DNA of 36,254 nucleotides from GWB1-38-13 sp964488535 (GCA_964488535.1 CAZAUT010000015.1:1-36254), one strand, 5' to 3'; positions 15,590 through 24,106 are shown, counted from the first letter of the stretch. A program made the numbers and translations. The notes: generated by a model from the sequence alone, not told the origin.

Positions 15590-15958
15590 TTAGTTCAGTC
15601 CAATCCAGTAATAAAATACTCCAATAACAAATATTACAAACCCCCATACTTTTTGTGCCGGTTTAAATTTGGCGGCAATTTTACTGATGCGGTTGGGAAA
15701 TACCACTTTTTCGATACCTTTGAATAAAGTAATCCATCCCAGGAGTGTAATCGCAAGATTTCTGTCTGTTGTCCAATGGTTATGGAGAGTTACCGTTATA
15801 AGTCCTAAGAGAAAGGTTATATAGCCGGTTGAAACAGTGATTGCTTTGTTTTTTGTATACCCTATAACACGTTCCAGAAAACCGCTTACGACTGAAGCTG
15901 TGCCGAGAATCATGAACAGACTTCCCCAGAACCTGGCTAAAAAACCCGCAACATTCAT
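15590..15958 (-). CDS. Four-helix integral membrane protein
   Basis: The protein has 122 aa with hydrophobic segments at about 8-28, 42-60, 67-85 and 100-120. A basic loop between helices 3 and 4 (PNRISKIAAKFKPAQK) should face the cytoplasm. No catalytic motif is seen. Similar short membrane proteins are common in CPR genomes. The ATG at 15958 is the first in frame. No clear promoter or Shine-Dalgarno sequence was found. Confidence 0.65.
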   Translation of the reverse strand: MNVAGFLARFWGSLFMILGTASVVSGFLERVIGYTKNKAITVSTGYITFLLGLITVTLHNHWTTDRNLAITLLGWITLFKGIEKVVFPNRISKIAAKFKPAQKVWGFVIFVIGVFYYWIGLN

Positions 15959-16049
15959 GATGGCATTGTAACAAACCCGGACATCGGTGAAAACAATCGA
16001 ATTATTTTATACGGTGTTTCTGTCTGATATTCCCGGATGCACGTCCAGA

Positions 16050-16235
16050 TTATTGCGGGCGCGGAGGCATTTTGGCCCCTGCTTTCCGAGCCTCTGAAAG
16101 ACCTATTGCGATTGCCTGTTCGCGGTTACGTACGCGTTTTCCTGAACGTCCGCTTTTAAGTATGCCTTTTTTATATTCTCTTACCGCTTTACTTACTTTT
16201 TTTTGGGCTAATTTTCCGTACTTTGCCATATTCAT
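16050..16235 (-). CDS. Small basic DUF6496-like protein
   Basis: The protein has 61 aa. MAKYGKLAQKKVSKAVREYKKG, with SGRSGKRVRNREQAIAIGLSEARKAGAK, matches the small, very basic DUF6496-type proteins found in many bacteria; their function is unknown, possibly nucleic-acid binding. The ATG at 16235 overlaps the stop of the upstream YggT-like gene (ATGA), which supports translational coupling and this start over the internal ATG at 16229. Confidence 0.85.
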   Translation of the reverse strand: MNMAKYGKLAQKKVSKAVREYKKGILKSGRSGKRVRNREQAIAIGLSEARKAGAKMPPRPQ

Positions 16236-16594
16236 GAAGCATCTAGTTTACGTTCAACCTCTCTTATATTTGTGGGCTTAATTATTTGTAAAAGATGTGC
16301 TAAACCCCAGGCACCTACGAGATAAACAAACATTGCGACCAGCGAAGACCACTCAAGTGTTGATCCTGTGCCTGCCGATCTTTGGGGAAAAATTCCCTGA
16401 AAAGGATATACAAGGGGATATGACAAAGCATAAACCAGCTGAGTGAAAGCGCTTGTTGTATTGGCTCCCAGCAAGCGGAAGATAAACCGGAAGAACAAAA
16501 GCGTTTCAAACACCCCAAGGAAATACCATACGATCTGGTAGGATTTAAAAATTACCTTCTTCTCGCGGACGGTGTGAATGTCGTTTTCATGCAT
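16232..16594 (-). CDS. YggT-family membrane protein
   Basis: The protein has 120 aa. Two helix pairs are visible: YQIVWYFLGVFETLLFFRFIFRLLG and SLVAMFVYLVGAWGLAHLLQII. Between them lies YALSYPLVYPFQGIFP, the signature loop of YggT proteins, which have been linked to cell division, envelope organisation or osmotic stress in other bacteria. The N-terminal 15 residues are polar and cytoplasmic. It is translationally coupled to the downstream DUF6496-like gene by an ATGA overlap. Confidence 0.85.
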   Translation of the reverse strand: MHENDIHTVREKKVIFKSYQIVWYFLGVFETLLFFRFIFRLLGANTTSAFTQLVYALSYPLVYPFQGIFPQRSAGTGSTLEWSSLVAMFVYLVGAWGLAHLLQIIKPTNIREVERKLDAS

Positions 16595-16630
16595 AGTAGG
16601 TCCATTTTAGCCTTTATTATTTTATTTTCT

Positions 16631-16669
16631 GTGAGTTTTCTCACTATTTTAAAATGTCCATATCCGGAC
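16631..16669 (-). terminator. Tandem hairpins after the response regulator
   Basis: On the minus strand, GTCC/GGAC (16669-16656) is followed by ATTTTAAAAT. A second hairpin, GTGAG/CTCAC (16644-16631), is followed by AGAAAATAAAAT. The position just after the stop at 16698 fits transcription termination of the response regulator gene. Confidence 0.5.
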
Positions 16670-16697
16670 ACCGTGTGAAGAGTACGAATTATTAAAG

Positions 16698-17375
16698 CTA
16701 TTCCTGTTTAAGGGTATATCCAAACCCGCGAATATTATGGATAAGTTTTATTTTCGATTCTTTGTCAATTTTCTTTCTCAGATAACCTACGTATACATCA
16801 ACAACACGGGTTTCGACATTTCTGTCATATGACCACACGCGGTCGAGTATCATGTCACGATTTAGGACCTGTTTACGGTTTTGCATCAGGTACTCAAGGA
16901 GTTTATATTCCGTGGGTGTTAGAACAATGTTTTTTCCACCCCTTTGGACCTCATAGGTTTTGGGATTTAAGCTAAGATCGGCGATTTTTAATATTCTATC
17001 TGCCGGATTCGTATGTAGGCGTGCATTAATTCGTGCCAGCAACTCTGCAAGATCAAATGGTTTTGGAATATAGTCATCAGCCCCTAAATTGAGACCCATA
17101 ACGGCGTCTTGTGAGGTGTTTTTTGCGGTCAAAATTATGATCTTAATATTGGGACATTCTTTTTTTATGCCGGCACACAAAGATTCACCTGCAATGTCCG
17201 GTAATCCTAAATCCAGAATAATAAGATCCGGTACCGAAAGACGGGCTTTTTTTAATCCGTCTGCGCCCGTATACGCGTGTTCAATCACAAAGTTGTTTTC
17301 CAGAAGAAAAGTTCTTAATGAAAACTGAACGTCTTTATCGTCGTCTATAATTAAAATTTTTCTTTTGGTAAACAT
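16698..17375 (-). CDS. OmpR/PhoB-family response regulator
   Basis: The protein has 225 aa. The receiver domain (1-120) has the acidic pocket Asp11-Asp13, the phosphoacceptor Asp55 (LIILDLGLPD), the conserved Thr in ILTAK, and the Lys in IPKPFD. The winged-helix DNA-binding domain (about 130-225) shows LTPTEYKLLEYLMQN and TRVVDVYVGYLRKKID...IRGFGYTL, as in PhoB/OmpR. It controls transcription when phosphorylated. No histidine kinase gene is adjacent; the partner is elsewhere or shared with the receiver-only protein 45 bp upstream. Confidence 0.95.
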   Translation of the reverse strand: MFTKRKILIIDDDKDVQFSLRTFLLENNFVIEHAYTGADGLKKARLSVPDLIILDLGLPDIAGESLCAGIKKECPNIKIIILTAKNTSQDAVMGLNLGADDYIPKPFDLAELLARINARLHTNPADRILKIADLSLNPKTYEVQRGGKNIVLTPTEYKLLEYLMQNRKQVLNRDMILDRVWSYDRNVETRVVDVYVGYLRKKIDKESKIKLIHNIRGFGYTLKQE

Positions 17376-17420
17376 AATGCTGTATCCCCAACACCACGCC
17401 TCCAGGTTATGGGAACGATA

Positions 17421-17774
17421 TTATTTTGCGAATTTTTCTACGATTGCCCTGAAGTCTTCGATATCAAACGGTTTTGCAAGGAAACCGTCTGCACCGCTTT
17501 CAAGCACAAGTTTTTTAATTTTATTGCTGGCCGAGAGAATAATTGTAGAAATATTTTTTGTCGACCCTTCACTTTTAAGTTTTTTTATAATTTTTGTTCC
17601 GTCTCTGCCGTTAAGCATGATGTCTACAAAAATTATATTAGGAGAACTCTTTTTGATTTTGCTGAAGATATTATCAATATTTGAATGCAGCAAGGGGACA
17701 TATCCGAACTGTTCCGCCATGAGTCCGATTGCCTCCAGTATGGCGGTATCATCGTCAATTACAAGTATTTTCAT
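17421..17774 (-). CDS. Stand-alone receiver-domain protein (CheY/Spo0F-like)
   Basis: The protein has 117 aa, only a receiver domain: Asp7-Asp8-Asp9, phosphoacceptor Asp51 (IIFVDIMLNGRDG), Ser in IILSAS, Lys in LAKPFD. It has no output domain, so it may act as a phosphorelay intermediate or bind a target protein. It directly precedes the OmpR-type regulator on the same strand, which suggests a common pathway. CCAAGGG just before the ATG is a weak ribosome-binding site. Confidence 0.93.
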   Translation of the reverse strand: MKILVIDDDTAILEAIGLMAEQFGYVPLLHSNIDNIFSKIKKSSPNIIFVDIMLNGRDGTKIIKKLKSEGSTKNISTIILSASNKIKKLVLESGADGFLAKPFDIEDFRAIVEKFAK

Positions 17775-17974
17775 AACCCTTGGAAGATATTTTGAAATAA
17801 TTGTTGAACTTTATCATTTATTTATACCGTATTTTACCACGATGTTCGGATATTGTTTGACCAGTATGGTTATCGGGTAAAAATATTTACATTTTTATTA
17901 CACTACTTTGTCTTTATAACTTACACATCGGGTTGAGTATTAGTATAACAGCCGTCCTGCGGAGTCGGCCGAAA

Positions 17975-17980
17975 TATAAA
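17975..17980 (+). promoter_or_regulatory. -10 box of the Crp/Fnr-type gene
   Basis: TATAAA ends 8 nt before the ATG at 17989. The region 17775-17970 separates it from the divergent receiver gene and shows no other gene. Confidence 0.45.
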
Positions 17981-17988
17981 AAAGCCTT

Positions 17989-18786
17989 ATGACTTTAATG
18001 AAATTACGACACAGACTCGAACGGTTTTTTGAAAATTACTCCGAGATTTTTAAGAAAAAAGGGGAAACCATCTTACGGGCTGATGAGGTGCCTTCGGGAG
18101 TTTTCTACCTCAAGGAGGGGTTTGCCAAAATATATTTCGTCTCCGAAGACGGAAAAGAACTTATAATTTCCATATTGTCACCGGGATCGTTTTTTCCTTT
18201 TTCCTGGGTTTTGAGCGATCTTCAGAATAATTATTTTGTGGACTTGATGACCGATGCAACGCTTTTACGTGCACCCAGAGAGGATTTTGCCGAATTCCTT
18301 AAAAAAGAACCCCTTTTGACATTTGCCGTTACTGAAAAAATGCTTTTGGGATTCAGAGAATGGCTAACAACAACCGAGAAATTGATAATGTCGGACGCGC
18401 AGCAGAAAATTTGTTTTACCATTTACCGCGTTGCTTCATCGTGGGGAGTGGTTCAGAAAAACGGCTCCATATTAATAGATATTCCTTTGACACACCAGGA
18501 CATTGCAAGTTTGTCCGGCTTAACTCGGGAAACTACAAGTATTAAACTCAAAGAACTGGAAAGAAAAGGGGTTTTGGGAAGGCAGAAAAGAAAAATAATT
18601 ATTAAAAAGTATGAAACATTGAAAGACTCTTTTAACAGCAGTTTTCAGGATAATTGCATTCTTGATTCCGGTTCCGGTAAAAACGGAAAGTCACAGCTTT
18701 TCGACGATAAAGCATTTAAGGATGCAGACAAAAAAAGATCGGATTCGGCCCGCTGGGGTGAATCGTACACATCTTTTCTTTTATAA
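17989..18786 (+). CDS. Crp/Fnr-family transcription regulator
   Basis: The protein has 265 aa. The cyclic-nucleotide-binding beta barrel covers about 15-120 (GVFYLKEGFAKIYFVSEDGKELIISILSPGSFFPF). The usual cAMP-binding RxS motif is not evident, so the ligand is unknown. A dimer helix follows, and then a helix-turn-helix (about 165-210, THQDIASLSGLTRETTSIKLKELERKGVL). There are no Fnr-type N-terminal cysteines. About 50 residues after the DNA-binding domain are polar and Ser/Lys-rich, an unusual tail. Either of two ATGs (17989, 17998) is possible. The gene precedes the DUF305 protein, a candidate target. Confidence 0.9.
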   Translation: MTLMKLRHRLERFFENYSEIFKKKGETILRADEVPSGVFYLKEGFAKIYFVSEDGKELIISILSPGSFFPFSWVLSDLQNNYFVDLMTDATLLRAPREDFAEFLKKEPLLTFAVTEKMLLGFREWLTTTEKLIMSDAQQKICFTIYRVASSWGVVQKNGSILIDIPLTHQDIASLSGLTRETTSIKLKELERKGVLGRQKRKIIIKKYETLKDSFNSSFQDNCILDSGSGKNGKSQLFDDKAFKDADKKRSDSARWGESYTSFLL

Positions 18787-18866
18787 ACACCAAACAGCAT
18801 TTCGGTCTTGGATTTTCCTGAACTGACATAAAGATTTCAAAATTCGTACCCAATGACTTTATACAT

Positions 18867-19307
18867 ATGAATATCAGACGTCTTTCACTAATGGTACTGC
18901 TTCATTTTTTTGCCATGTATCTTCTAATGTATGCTATGGTAGACACCTTTGATAATATTTTGCCAAACATAAACAATGCCTATATGGCTGCTTTAATGAC
19001 TGCTCCTATGCTCTTGATTGAAACGGCTCTAATGGGTTCCATGCACCAAAACCAAAGAATGCAAAAAGCGGTAATTCTGACAGGAACAGGCCTACTATTT
19101 TTAAGTTTCTTTTACATCCGCCAGCAGGCTTTTGTTTACGATAAAGAGCTGATCCGTTCGATGATACCACATCATGCAGGGGCTATCCTGATGTGCGAAC
19201 GGTCAAAGATAAGAGATTCCGAGCTTGTTCAGTTGTGCGACAGAATAATGCGTTCTCAACAAGACGAGATTGATCAGATGAAAAAGATATTAGAAAGGCT
19301 TGACTGA
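18867..19307 (+). CDS. DUF305-like membrane protein
   Basis: The protein has 146 aa. Three hydrophobic helices (about 7-30, 38-57 and 68-86) are followed by a helical domain with RSMIPHHAGAILMCERSKI, the M-P-H-H motif of the DUF305 (ferritin-like) family, often linked to copper or other metal handling. Met, His and Cys in this motif could bind metal. A TATACA box lies only 1 nt before the ATG at 18867; if it is the promoter, the real start may be the ATG at 18891, which would shorten helix 1. The gene lies 80 bp after the Crp-type regulator. Confidence 0.75.
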   Translation: MNIRRLSLMVLLHFFAMYLLMYAMVDTFDNILPNINNAYMAALMTAPMLLIETALMGSMHQNQRMQKAVILTGTGLLFLSFFYIRQQAFVYDKELIRSMIPHHAGAILMCERSKIRDSELVQLCDRIMRSQQDEIDQMKKILERLD

Positions 19308-19363
19308 GAGATTTGTTCAAGAAAACATCGGATTAATAAAAAGTGTAATAAATTTGTGAATAT

Positions 19364-20089
19364 TCAAATAGCCTGAAGGTGCGGTCTTATTTGCAGAACT
19401 ATAATGTCGGTTCTTTTTGGCTGTATGAGACAATAAAGAACAGCTTGAGCAATGTCTTCCGCCATCAGCATTTTGTATTTTGATATAAGATTTCTCTGCT
19501 CTCCAGGGGTTTGCGGTTGCATGTCCGTTCCAACCGCACCCGGTTCGATCAGAGAAACCTTGATTCCTTTGGGATTAACGGCTTTTCGTAAACTTTCGGA
19601 AAATGCCTGCACGGCAGCTTTTGTGGCAACATAAACTTCACTTTCTGCTTCCCTGCCGTCGGCACTGAGCGAACCTATATTGACAATGTGGCCCTCGTTT
19701 TTCTTTTCCATCCTGTCCGCTGCATATCTTGCGAATGACAAATACCCTAATATGTTTGTTTCCACCATATATTTCCACATGGAATAATCTTCTTTAAAGA
19801 GATTTCCTCCTCCCAGGGCAGCGTTATTGACAAAAACATCAATTCCCCCCAAATTATTATCGACCTCAGAGAAAACTTTATCCAATCCATCCTTTGTTGC
19901 TGAATCGGCGGTTAGGCCTAGTGCTCTATTTTTGGCCACCCGGTTGATGTCCATCATTGCATCGTTGAGTTCATTCTCGTGCCTTCCGAATACAAGCACC
20001 TTTGCTCCATGGGAGGCCAGAAGTATGGCAGTTGCTCTTCCTATACCTGTTGTACCGCCACTGATTAATATTTTTTTGTCGTTTAACAT
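19364..20089 (-). CDS. Short-chain dehydrogenase/reductase
   Basis: The protein has 241 aa, the usual classical SDR length. The cofactor motif SGGTTGIGRA is at about 10-19, NNAALGG at about 88, the catalytic Ser is in IGSLSADG, and the YxxxK pair is in YVATK (about 153-157). Arg after beta2 (FGRHENEL) suggests NADP(H) preference. It is probably a cytoplasmic oxidoreductase; the substrate cannot be told from sequence. The PGAVGTDM segment after the active site is typical of the family. TATAAA (20101-20096) ends 6 nt before the ATG, another leaderless candidate. Confidence 0.92.
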   Translation of the reverse strand: MLNDKKILISGGTTGIGRATAILLASHGAKVLVFGRHENELNDAMMDINRVAKNRALGLTADSATKDGLDKVFSEVDNNLGGIDVFVNNAALGGGNLFKEDYSMWKYMVETNILGYLSFARYAADRMEKKNEGHIVNIGSLSADGREAESEVYVATKAAVQAFSESLRKAVNPKGIKVSLIEPGAVGTDMQPQTPGEQRNLISKYKMLMAEDIAQAVLYCLIQPKRTDIIVLQIRPHLQAI

Positions 20090-20250
20090 ACCATCTTTAT
20101 AATTGGGTTTTTGACAATCCTTATGAATGTAAGACTAATAAACTTTGGTGAAGGTTTTATAAAAAATAAGTAAGACTTCGGTAAAGTTAAAAAAAACTGG
20201 ATATGTAACCCTAAAAAAGAAAATCCCGTTAATGGATGAATATCGTGACA

Positions 20251-20478
20251 CTAAGCTGCATCCATCGGCTTAAAACTTCCGCAGCAAAAGACTCTCCCAT
20301 TACACACAAATATTTGTCTTGGTGTTATTGTACAATTATCCACCTGGACAGGTTCACCGCGGCAGTTTTTTCCGTTTGGAGCGGGGTAGTATTCCCTTAC
20401 GTCATATGAAGGTCTTTTGTGGGCACAATTGGGAATATCACAGTTTGCACACCGATATTCGTTTTTGGCTCCACTCAT
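20251..20478 (-). CDS. Small Cys-rich protein, probably metal-binding
   Basis: The protein has 75 aa with eight cysteines: Cys10, 13 and 18 (CANCDIPNC), Cys39, 49 and 59, and the pair Cys65-66. There is no signal peptide. The spacing suggests one or two zinc sites; I do not recognise the family. TATATA (20490-20485) ends 6 nt before the ATG at 20478, so the mRNA is probably leaderless. A second, unrelated Cys-rich small protein lies at 30.0-30.2 kb. Confidence 0.65.
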   Translation of the reverse strand: MSGAKNEYRCANCDIPNCAHKRPSYDVREYYPAPNGKNCRGEPVQVDNCTITPRQIFVCNGRVFCCGSFKPMDAA

Positions 20479-20582
20479 AAACCTTATATAACTTGTTTTT
20501 TAGGGAAAAGCAATGACAATTTTCGAACCATACCGAATGGTGCGGAAATTGTAGACTATCGTTTGACTACACACAAATAATA

Positions 20583-20901
20583 TTAAGCATTCCCTTCAAA
20601 CTGAATCTGAGCTCCAAAGATGTCTTTTTTTAGTAACGCTGCCAGAAAATCGTATTTTCCGGACAAATGGATGCAACAGGGGAGGGAAATTATTTCGACC
20701 TCACCGATATTGGTATTGATCTTCTCAATCAGAAGGTCAAAGGTCGCTTAACCCTCGATTTTTTAATGTAGTCTTATTCAAGAGGGATATTATGACACGA
20801 ATGAGGCTGTTTGGCTTTTTGAAATACTCTTTTACGTTTTGCAGATACCCACATGGTGAAGTTGTATAAGGTTTTAATGGGATGTTAATAACGGATACCG
20901 G
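20583..20901 (-). pseudogene. Frameshifted gene remnant, family unknown
   Basis: Two minus-strand reading frames join end to end. The frame from 20901 to 20737 reads VINIPLKPYTTSPCGYLQNV, EYFKKPNSLIRVIISLLNK and ends at a TGA. The frame from 20747 to 20583 reads TFDLLIEKINTNIGEVEIIS and KYDFLAALLKKDIFGAQIQF, ending at a TAA. The frames overlap at 20737-20747, so one small indel there would restore about 105 residues. Neither part has a credible start codon. The mixed helix/strand composition looks like real protein. I cannot name the family. It fills the 525-bp gap between the Cys-rich gene and the gene at 21004. Confidence 0.45.
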
Positions 20902-21003
20902 TTACAAAAACATAAACAATTATTTTATATTACGTAGTTGTGTCTTAGTGGTATTGGGAAAGGTATTGTATAAAGTTGAACCTTGTGATAGATTGCATTT
21001 GCA

Positions 21004-21612
21004 ATGAATAAAAAGGCTGTTGCGATTGGTGTAACAATTATTCTGACCGGTGTGGTCGCCGGGGCTTTGATTTTGTCAAAAAATAAAACCCCGGATGAGG
21101 GCGAAATTTCACAGGCGGTTCAGGAAGAGACGACGGCAGAAACGGGTGACACAAAAGTTTCTATTAAAGATCTTATTGCCAAAGGTATTCCCCAAAAGTG
21201 TACGCTTGAGTATTCAAATGAGGACATGGCGTCAACTTCCGAAACGTGGATTAAGGGACGGAAATACAAGCAGTTTATGGTAGTCGAGTCGCCGGTTTCG
21301 GGCAAAAGAAGCGTTTATACCGTAAGCGACGGCGTTTATATTTATACTTGGGAAGAGAGCGCAAAAACAGGAAATAAGATAAAAATTGAGGAGTCGGAAG
21401 TTGACGAGCCGGAAACGACCGATACGTCGGTTGACGTTCAAATGGACGATGTGCTTGACTATAAATGTGCTCCGGCGGTAATCACTGACAGCGAATTTGA
21501 AATTCCCTCCGATATCGTTTTTACCGACGTAAATGCCGAACTTGAAAAACTTCAAGATCAGATGGAAAACCTCAACGTGGAGAATTTGATGCAGAACATT
21601 CCGCAGGAGTAA
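21004..21612 (+). CDS. Membrane-anchored extracytoplasmic protein
   Basis: The protein has 202 aa. One N-terminal helix (about 5-25, VAIGVTIILTGVVAGALIL) with no lipobox suggests an uncleaved anchor or signal peptide. A Glu/Thr-rich linker follows, then a beta-rich domain: KCTLEYSNEDMASTSETWIKG, YKQFMVVESPVSGKRSVYTV, DGVYIYTWEES. This resembles the LolA/DUF4412-type pattern of small lipid-carrier-like domains, but only loosely. Two cysteines (KCTL and YKCAP) could form a disulfide. The C-terminus is acidic and helical. A TATAAA box is present at about 20970. Confidence 0.65.
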   Translation: MNKKAVAIGVTIILTGVVAGALILSKNKTPDEGEISQAVQEETTAETGDTKVSIKDLIAKGIPQKCTLEYSNEDMASTSETWIKGRKYKQFMVVESPVSGKRSVYTVSDGVYIYTWEESAKTGNKIKIEESEVDEPETTDTSVDVQMDDVLDYKCAPAVITDSEFEIPSDIVFTDVNAELEKLQDQMENLNVENLMQNIPQE

Positions 21613-21681
21613 CTCACAATCTTCATACCGTCCATTACAAATTGGTGTGTGTTAAAATATTGGTATGTTATATAAATTGTA

Positions 21682-22494
21682 TTATTTTTTCAGACATTCA
21701 AAAATAATAAAATTTGGAATGAACTGATTTATTTTCCAGTAAGCTTCATCGTATTTTTTTGTTTCCTTTATTGCTTTAGGTTCAACCATATCCTTGACAA
21801 TAAAACCAGCCTTTATTAGCTCTTTGTACATAATGCTTATCGGCTTAGTGTAAAAAGAAATAATTAACTTATTCATCCATATCTCCTCATGCTCTGTTGT
21901 GTCCAAATAATTACCGTAAATTTCAAGTTTCCCAGTATCGGGATTGTTTTGAAAACCCATCAGTGCGCCAATAGATTTACCGTCAGCATCGTTTATCTTT
22001 TTTGCACCCCATTTAACCGGATGTAAATTGGAAAATAGAAAAATTCCTTTATCATTTAACACTTTGTAAACTTCTTTTAAAACTTTCTCCCAATTTTCAA
22101 AATAATCCATCATCAGACTGCAGTAAACAAAATCGAAACTATTTTTTTCAAATAACAGGTTCTCTGCATCCATTTGCTTAAATTCAACACTAGGATAGGT
22201 ATTCTTAGCTATTTCGATTAATTTTTCAGAGATGTCGACACCCGTTATCTTATCTGGATTTTTTGTAAGTAGAAATTCAACCTCTTCTCCTGAACCGCAA
22301 CCAAGACATAGAACACTTTTACCTTTTAGATCGGGTATAATTTTTTGCATTGCCGGCTTCTCAATAAATAAATGAGGCCTATTCTGTTTTAGAAGTCTCA
22401 CGTCCTCAAAATTTTCCAGTGTTGTTATCCGGCTTTTATGCCAACTATCTGCTGCAGAATTATAAGCTGTTTTTGCTTTAGTTTTTACATCCAT
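21682..22494 (-). CDS. Class I SAM-dependent methyltransferase
   Basis: The protein has 270 aa. Motif I is VLCLGCGSGEEVEFLL (about 77-92), the acidic beta2 end is GVDIS, then QMDAENLLF and FDFVYCSLMMDYF (motifs II-III). The fold is of the Methyltransf_11/25 type. C-terminal residues (MYKELIKAGFIVKDMVEPKA) are typical of small-molecule methyltransferases. The substrate is unknown. The ATG at 22494 follows the stop of the HEAT-repeat gene by 15 nt, so the two probably share a transcript. Confidence 0.9.
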   Translation of the reverse strand: MDVKTKAKTAYNSAADSWHKSRITTLENFEDVRLLKQNRPHLFIEKPAMQKIIPDLKGKSVLCLGCGSGEEVEFLLTKNPDKITGVDISEKLIEIAKNTYPSVEFKQMDAENLLFEKNSFDFVYCSLMMDYFENWEKVLKEVYKVLNDKGIFLFSNLHPVKWGAKKINDADGKSIGALMGFQNNPDTGKLEIYGNYLDTTEHEEIWMNKLIISFYTKPISIMYKELIKAGFIVKDMVEPKAIKETKKYDEAYWKINQFIPNFIIFECLKK

Positions 22495-22509
22495 AAATTG
22501 AAATATTTG

Positions 22510-23169
22510 TCACAATCCTCCATACATCCAACTCGTAATATTGCCTTGAGCGCACCATTTTATGGCTTTTTGAAGTTCGTATTGGCTTAAGGTTTGGTAA
22601 AGCGACTCCCTTTCGGGAATGTTTCCGTTGTAGTACCGCTGAAGCGCCGGCAGCGCTTTTGGGTCGGCGAGTTGCCCCAATGCCCAAACGGCAGAATTTT
22701 TGTCGCGAAAACTTTCGTTTTTGTTTTCCAGCACGGAAATAAGCGATTCAACACAACTTCCGCCATATTCAGCCCTAGCTTTTTGACACTGTGTTTTTAC
22801 ATCAAACCTTATCCATACAAGTGTGATGACAAAAATTGTAAGCAGGGAAATAATACCCGGGATAAATATATGAGCAATAACAGATGTGGTTCGCCTGTAT
22901 TTTGAAGGGACTTTCTTTTCAAAAAGATTTTTGAAGTATTTATTATTAGAAAAAAACTTGACTGCGGAGTATAAAACAACCAATAAAACCGTCAAGAACC
23001 CAAAAATAATTCCAATCGATTCGGTATACGCAAATTCCCCTTTCCCAAAAACGGGAAACAGTTTGTCGCAAGAGGGGACGAGAAGAAGAACTGTCGTTAT
23101 TCCTGTTGCAGGAATTAACAATTTATAAACCGTTTTGTAAACACCACTTTTCTCTGCTTTCTTTTCCAT
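22510..23169 (-). CDS. Membrane protein with C-terminal HEAT-like repeat
   Basis: The protein has 219 aa from MEKKAEK (ATG at 23169). Three helices (about 15-35, 45-70 and 100-125) are followed by a soluble domain: CVESLISVLENKNESFRDKN, then AVWALGQLADPKALPALQRY, a clear HEAT/PBS-type repeat, and a final helix. Such repeats bind proteins. TAAAAT (23183-23178) ends 8 nt before this ATG; in-frame codons upstream of the box (to 23229) would not be transcribed. It precedes the methyltransferase gene by 15 nt. Confidence 0.75.
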   Translation of the reverse strand: MEKKAEKSGVYKTVYKLLIPATGITTVLLLVPSCDKLFPVFGKGEFAYTESIGIIFGFLTVLLVVLYSAVKFFSNNKYFKNLFEKKVPSKYRRTTSVIAHIFIPGIISLLTIFVITLVWIRFDVKTQCQKARAEYGGSCVESLISVLENKNESFRDKNSAVWALGQLADPKALPALQRYYNGNIPERESLYQTLSQYELQKAIKWCAQGNITSWMYGGL

Positions 23170-23230
23170 ACATTTACATTTTACTCTATTAGGCAAGTTT
23201 GAAAAAATATTGACGGGGAAATAAGACACG

Positions 23231-23742
23231 TTATAAATTTTTAACTTCTTCTATTTGATATTCCGAAATGTTTTCATTTTCATCAAAGATGAAACTTCCG
23301 GTTAGTAATTTTCCATTAAGTACTTTTGGAAGCCAAATTTCATCATCTGGCCACATTTTCTCATACGGAATATCTTTAAATTTAAACCATTGAGGTTTCA
23401 TTTCTTCAGTTTCAACGGGTTTACCCTGCCATTTTGTTTAGATAAAAACATGCACTTGCTGGCCCCAACTTTTATCTATTGGCATAAAGGGAAAATAAAA
23501 ATTCAAAATAGCCACTTTCTTCAAAACGGTAGGTGTTACACCAATCTCTTCTTTTGATTCTCTAATTGCCGTTACCTTAATAGCCTCGTCGGGATTTTGT
23601 TTACCGCCAACTCCATTCCATTTTCCAACTCCAAAACCCCTTTTTTCATTGCCAGTAATATTTGTTTATTTTTAACCAGTAAAGTAATGGTTGCTAATTG
23701 CGTCGGTTCGCGAAAATTATACTTCCGTTTTTCTGATTTCAC
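23231..23742 (-). pseudogene. Broken Nudix hydrolase (MutT/MTH1-like)
   Basis: Reading the minus strand from GTG at 23742 gives PTQLATITLLVKNKQILLAM. A one-base shortage in the AAAAAA-GGGG run (23646-23637) then shifts the frame, after which it continues GVGKWNGVGGKQNPDEAIKV and AIRESKEEIGVTP, an intact Nudix box with RE and EE. A TAA at 23438-23440 interrupts the frame again (after VHVFI), followed by TKWQGKPVETEEMKPQWF and a normal C-terminus ending at 23231. The family sanitises oxidised or unusual nucleotides. Two independent lesions argue for a true pseudogene, though the homopolymer one could be an assembly error. TAGAAT at 23754-23749 looks like its old promoter. Confidence 0.8.
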
Positions 23743-23846
23743 TAAAATATTCTACCATACGAAAAAACACTATTTTGTCGGTCTCTTTTCTTATCTGGAT
23801 GAAGTTGGCAGTAGGAATTTTCGTCACCCAATTTGCAGAGGATCAG

Positions 23847-24080
23847 ATGAAACTTATCAAGGATATTTTCCAACGCATAACGATTTTGAAAGAGAAGATT
23901 TCCTACGAATACACTCCGGCAATGAAGATCTTGTATCAGGCGGTGAAACGGACAAATTGTTCTAAAATTGCCAAAAGCAAGGTTTTGGACACTGATATTT
24001 TAGAACCTGTAGAAAAGTTCAGAGATACGGAACAATTTGCCTATTTGGAGCAATATCGTCCTATTCTGCTCCTCGACTAG
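23847..24080 (+). CDS. Hypothetical 77-aa protein, uncertain
   Basis: The frame MKLIKDIFQRITILKEKISY, then AMKILYQAVKRTN and ILEPVEKFRDTEQFAYLEQY, is helical and has coding-like codon use. GAGGATCAG just upstream of the ATG could be a ribosome-binding site. The frame stays open upstream. Its last 12 bases overlap the 3' end of the tRNA-Asn gene on the other strand, which is suspicious. It may be a remnant or noncoding. Confidence 0.3.
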   Translation: MKLIKDIFQRITILKEKISYEYTPAMKILYQAVKRTNCSKIAKSKVLDTDILEPVEKFRDTEQFAYLEQYRPILLLD

Positions 24081-24106
24081 GATTCGAACCTAGAACCTTC
24101 TCCTTA

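Noticed and set aside
15780..15974. Cys/His-containing frame overlapping the four-helix membrane protein
   Set aside because: Out-of-frame shadow on the same strand; the membrane protein frame is longer and has clear helices.
23438..23440. Recoded UAA codon in the Nudix gene
   Set aside because: TAA is used as a normal stop elsewhere here, and the same gene has a separate frameshift, so decay is simpler.
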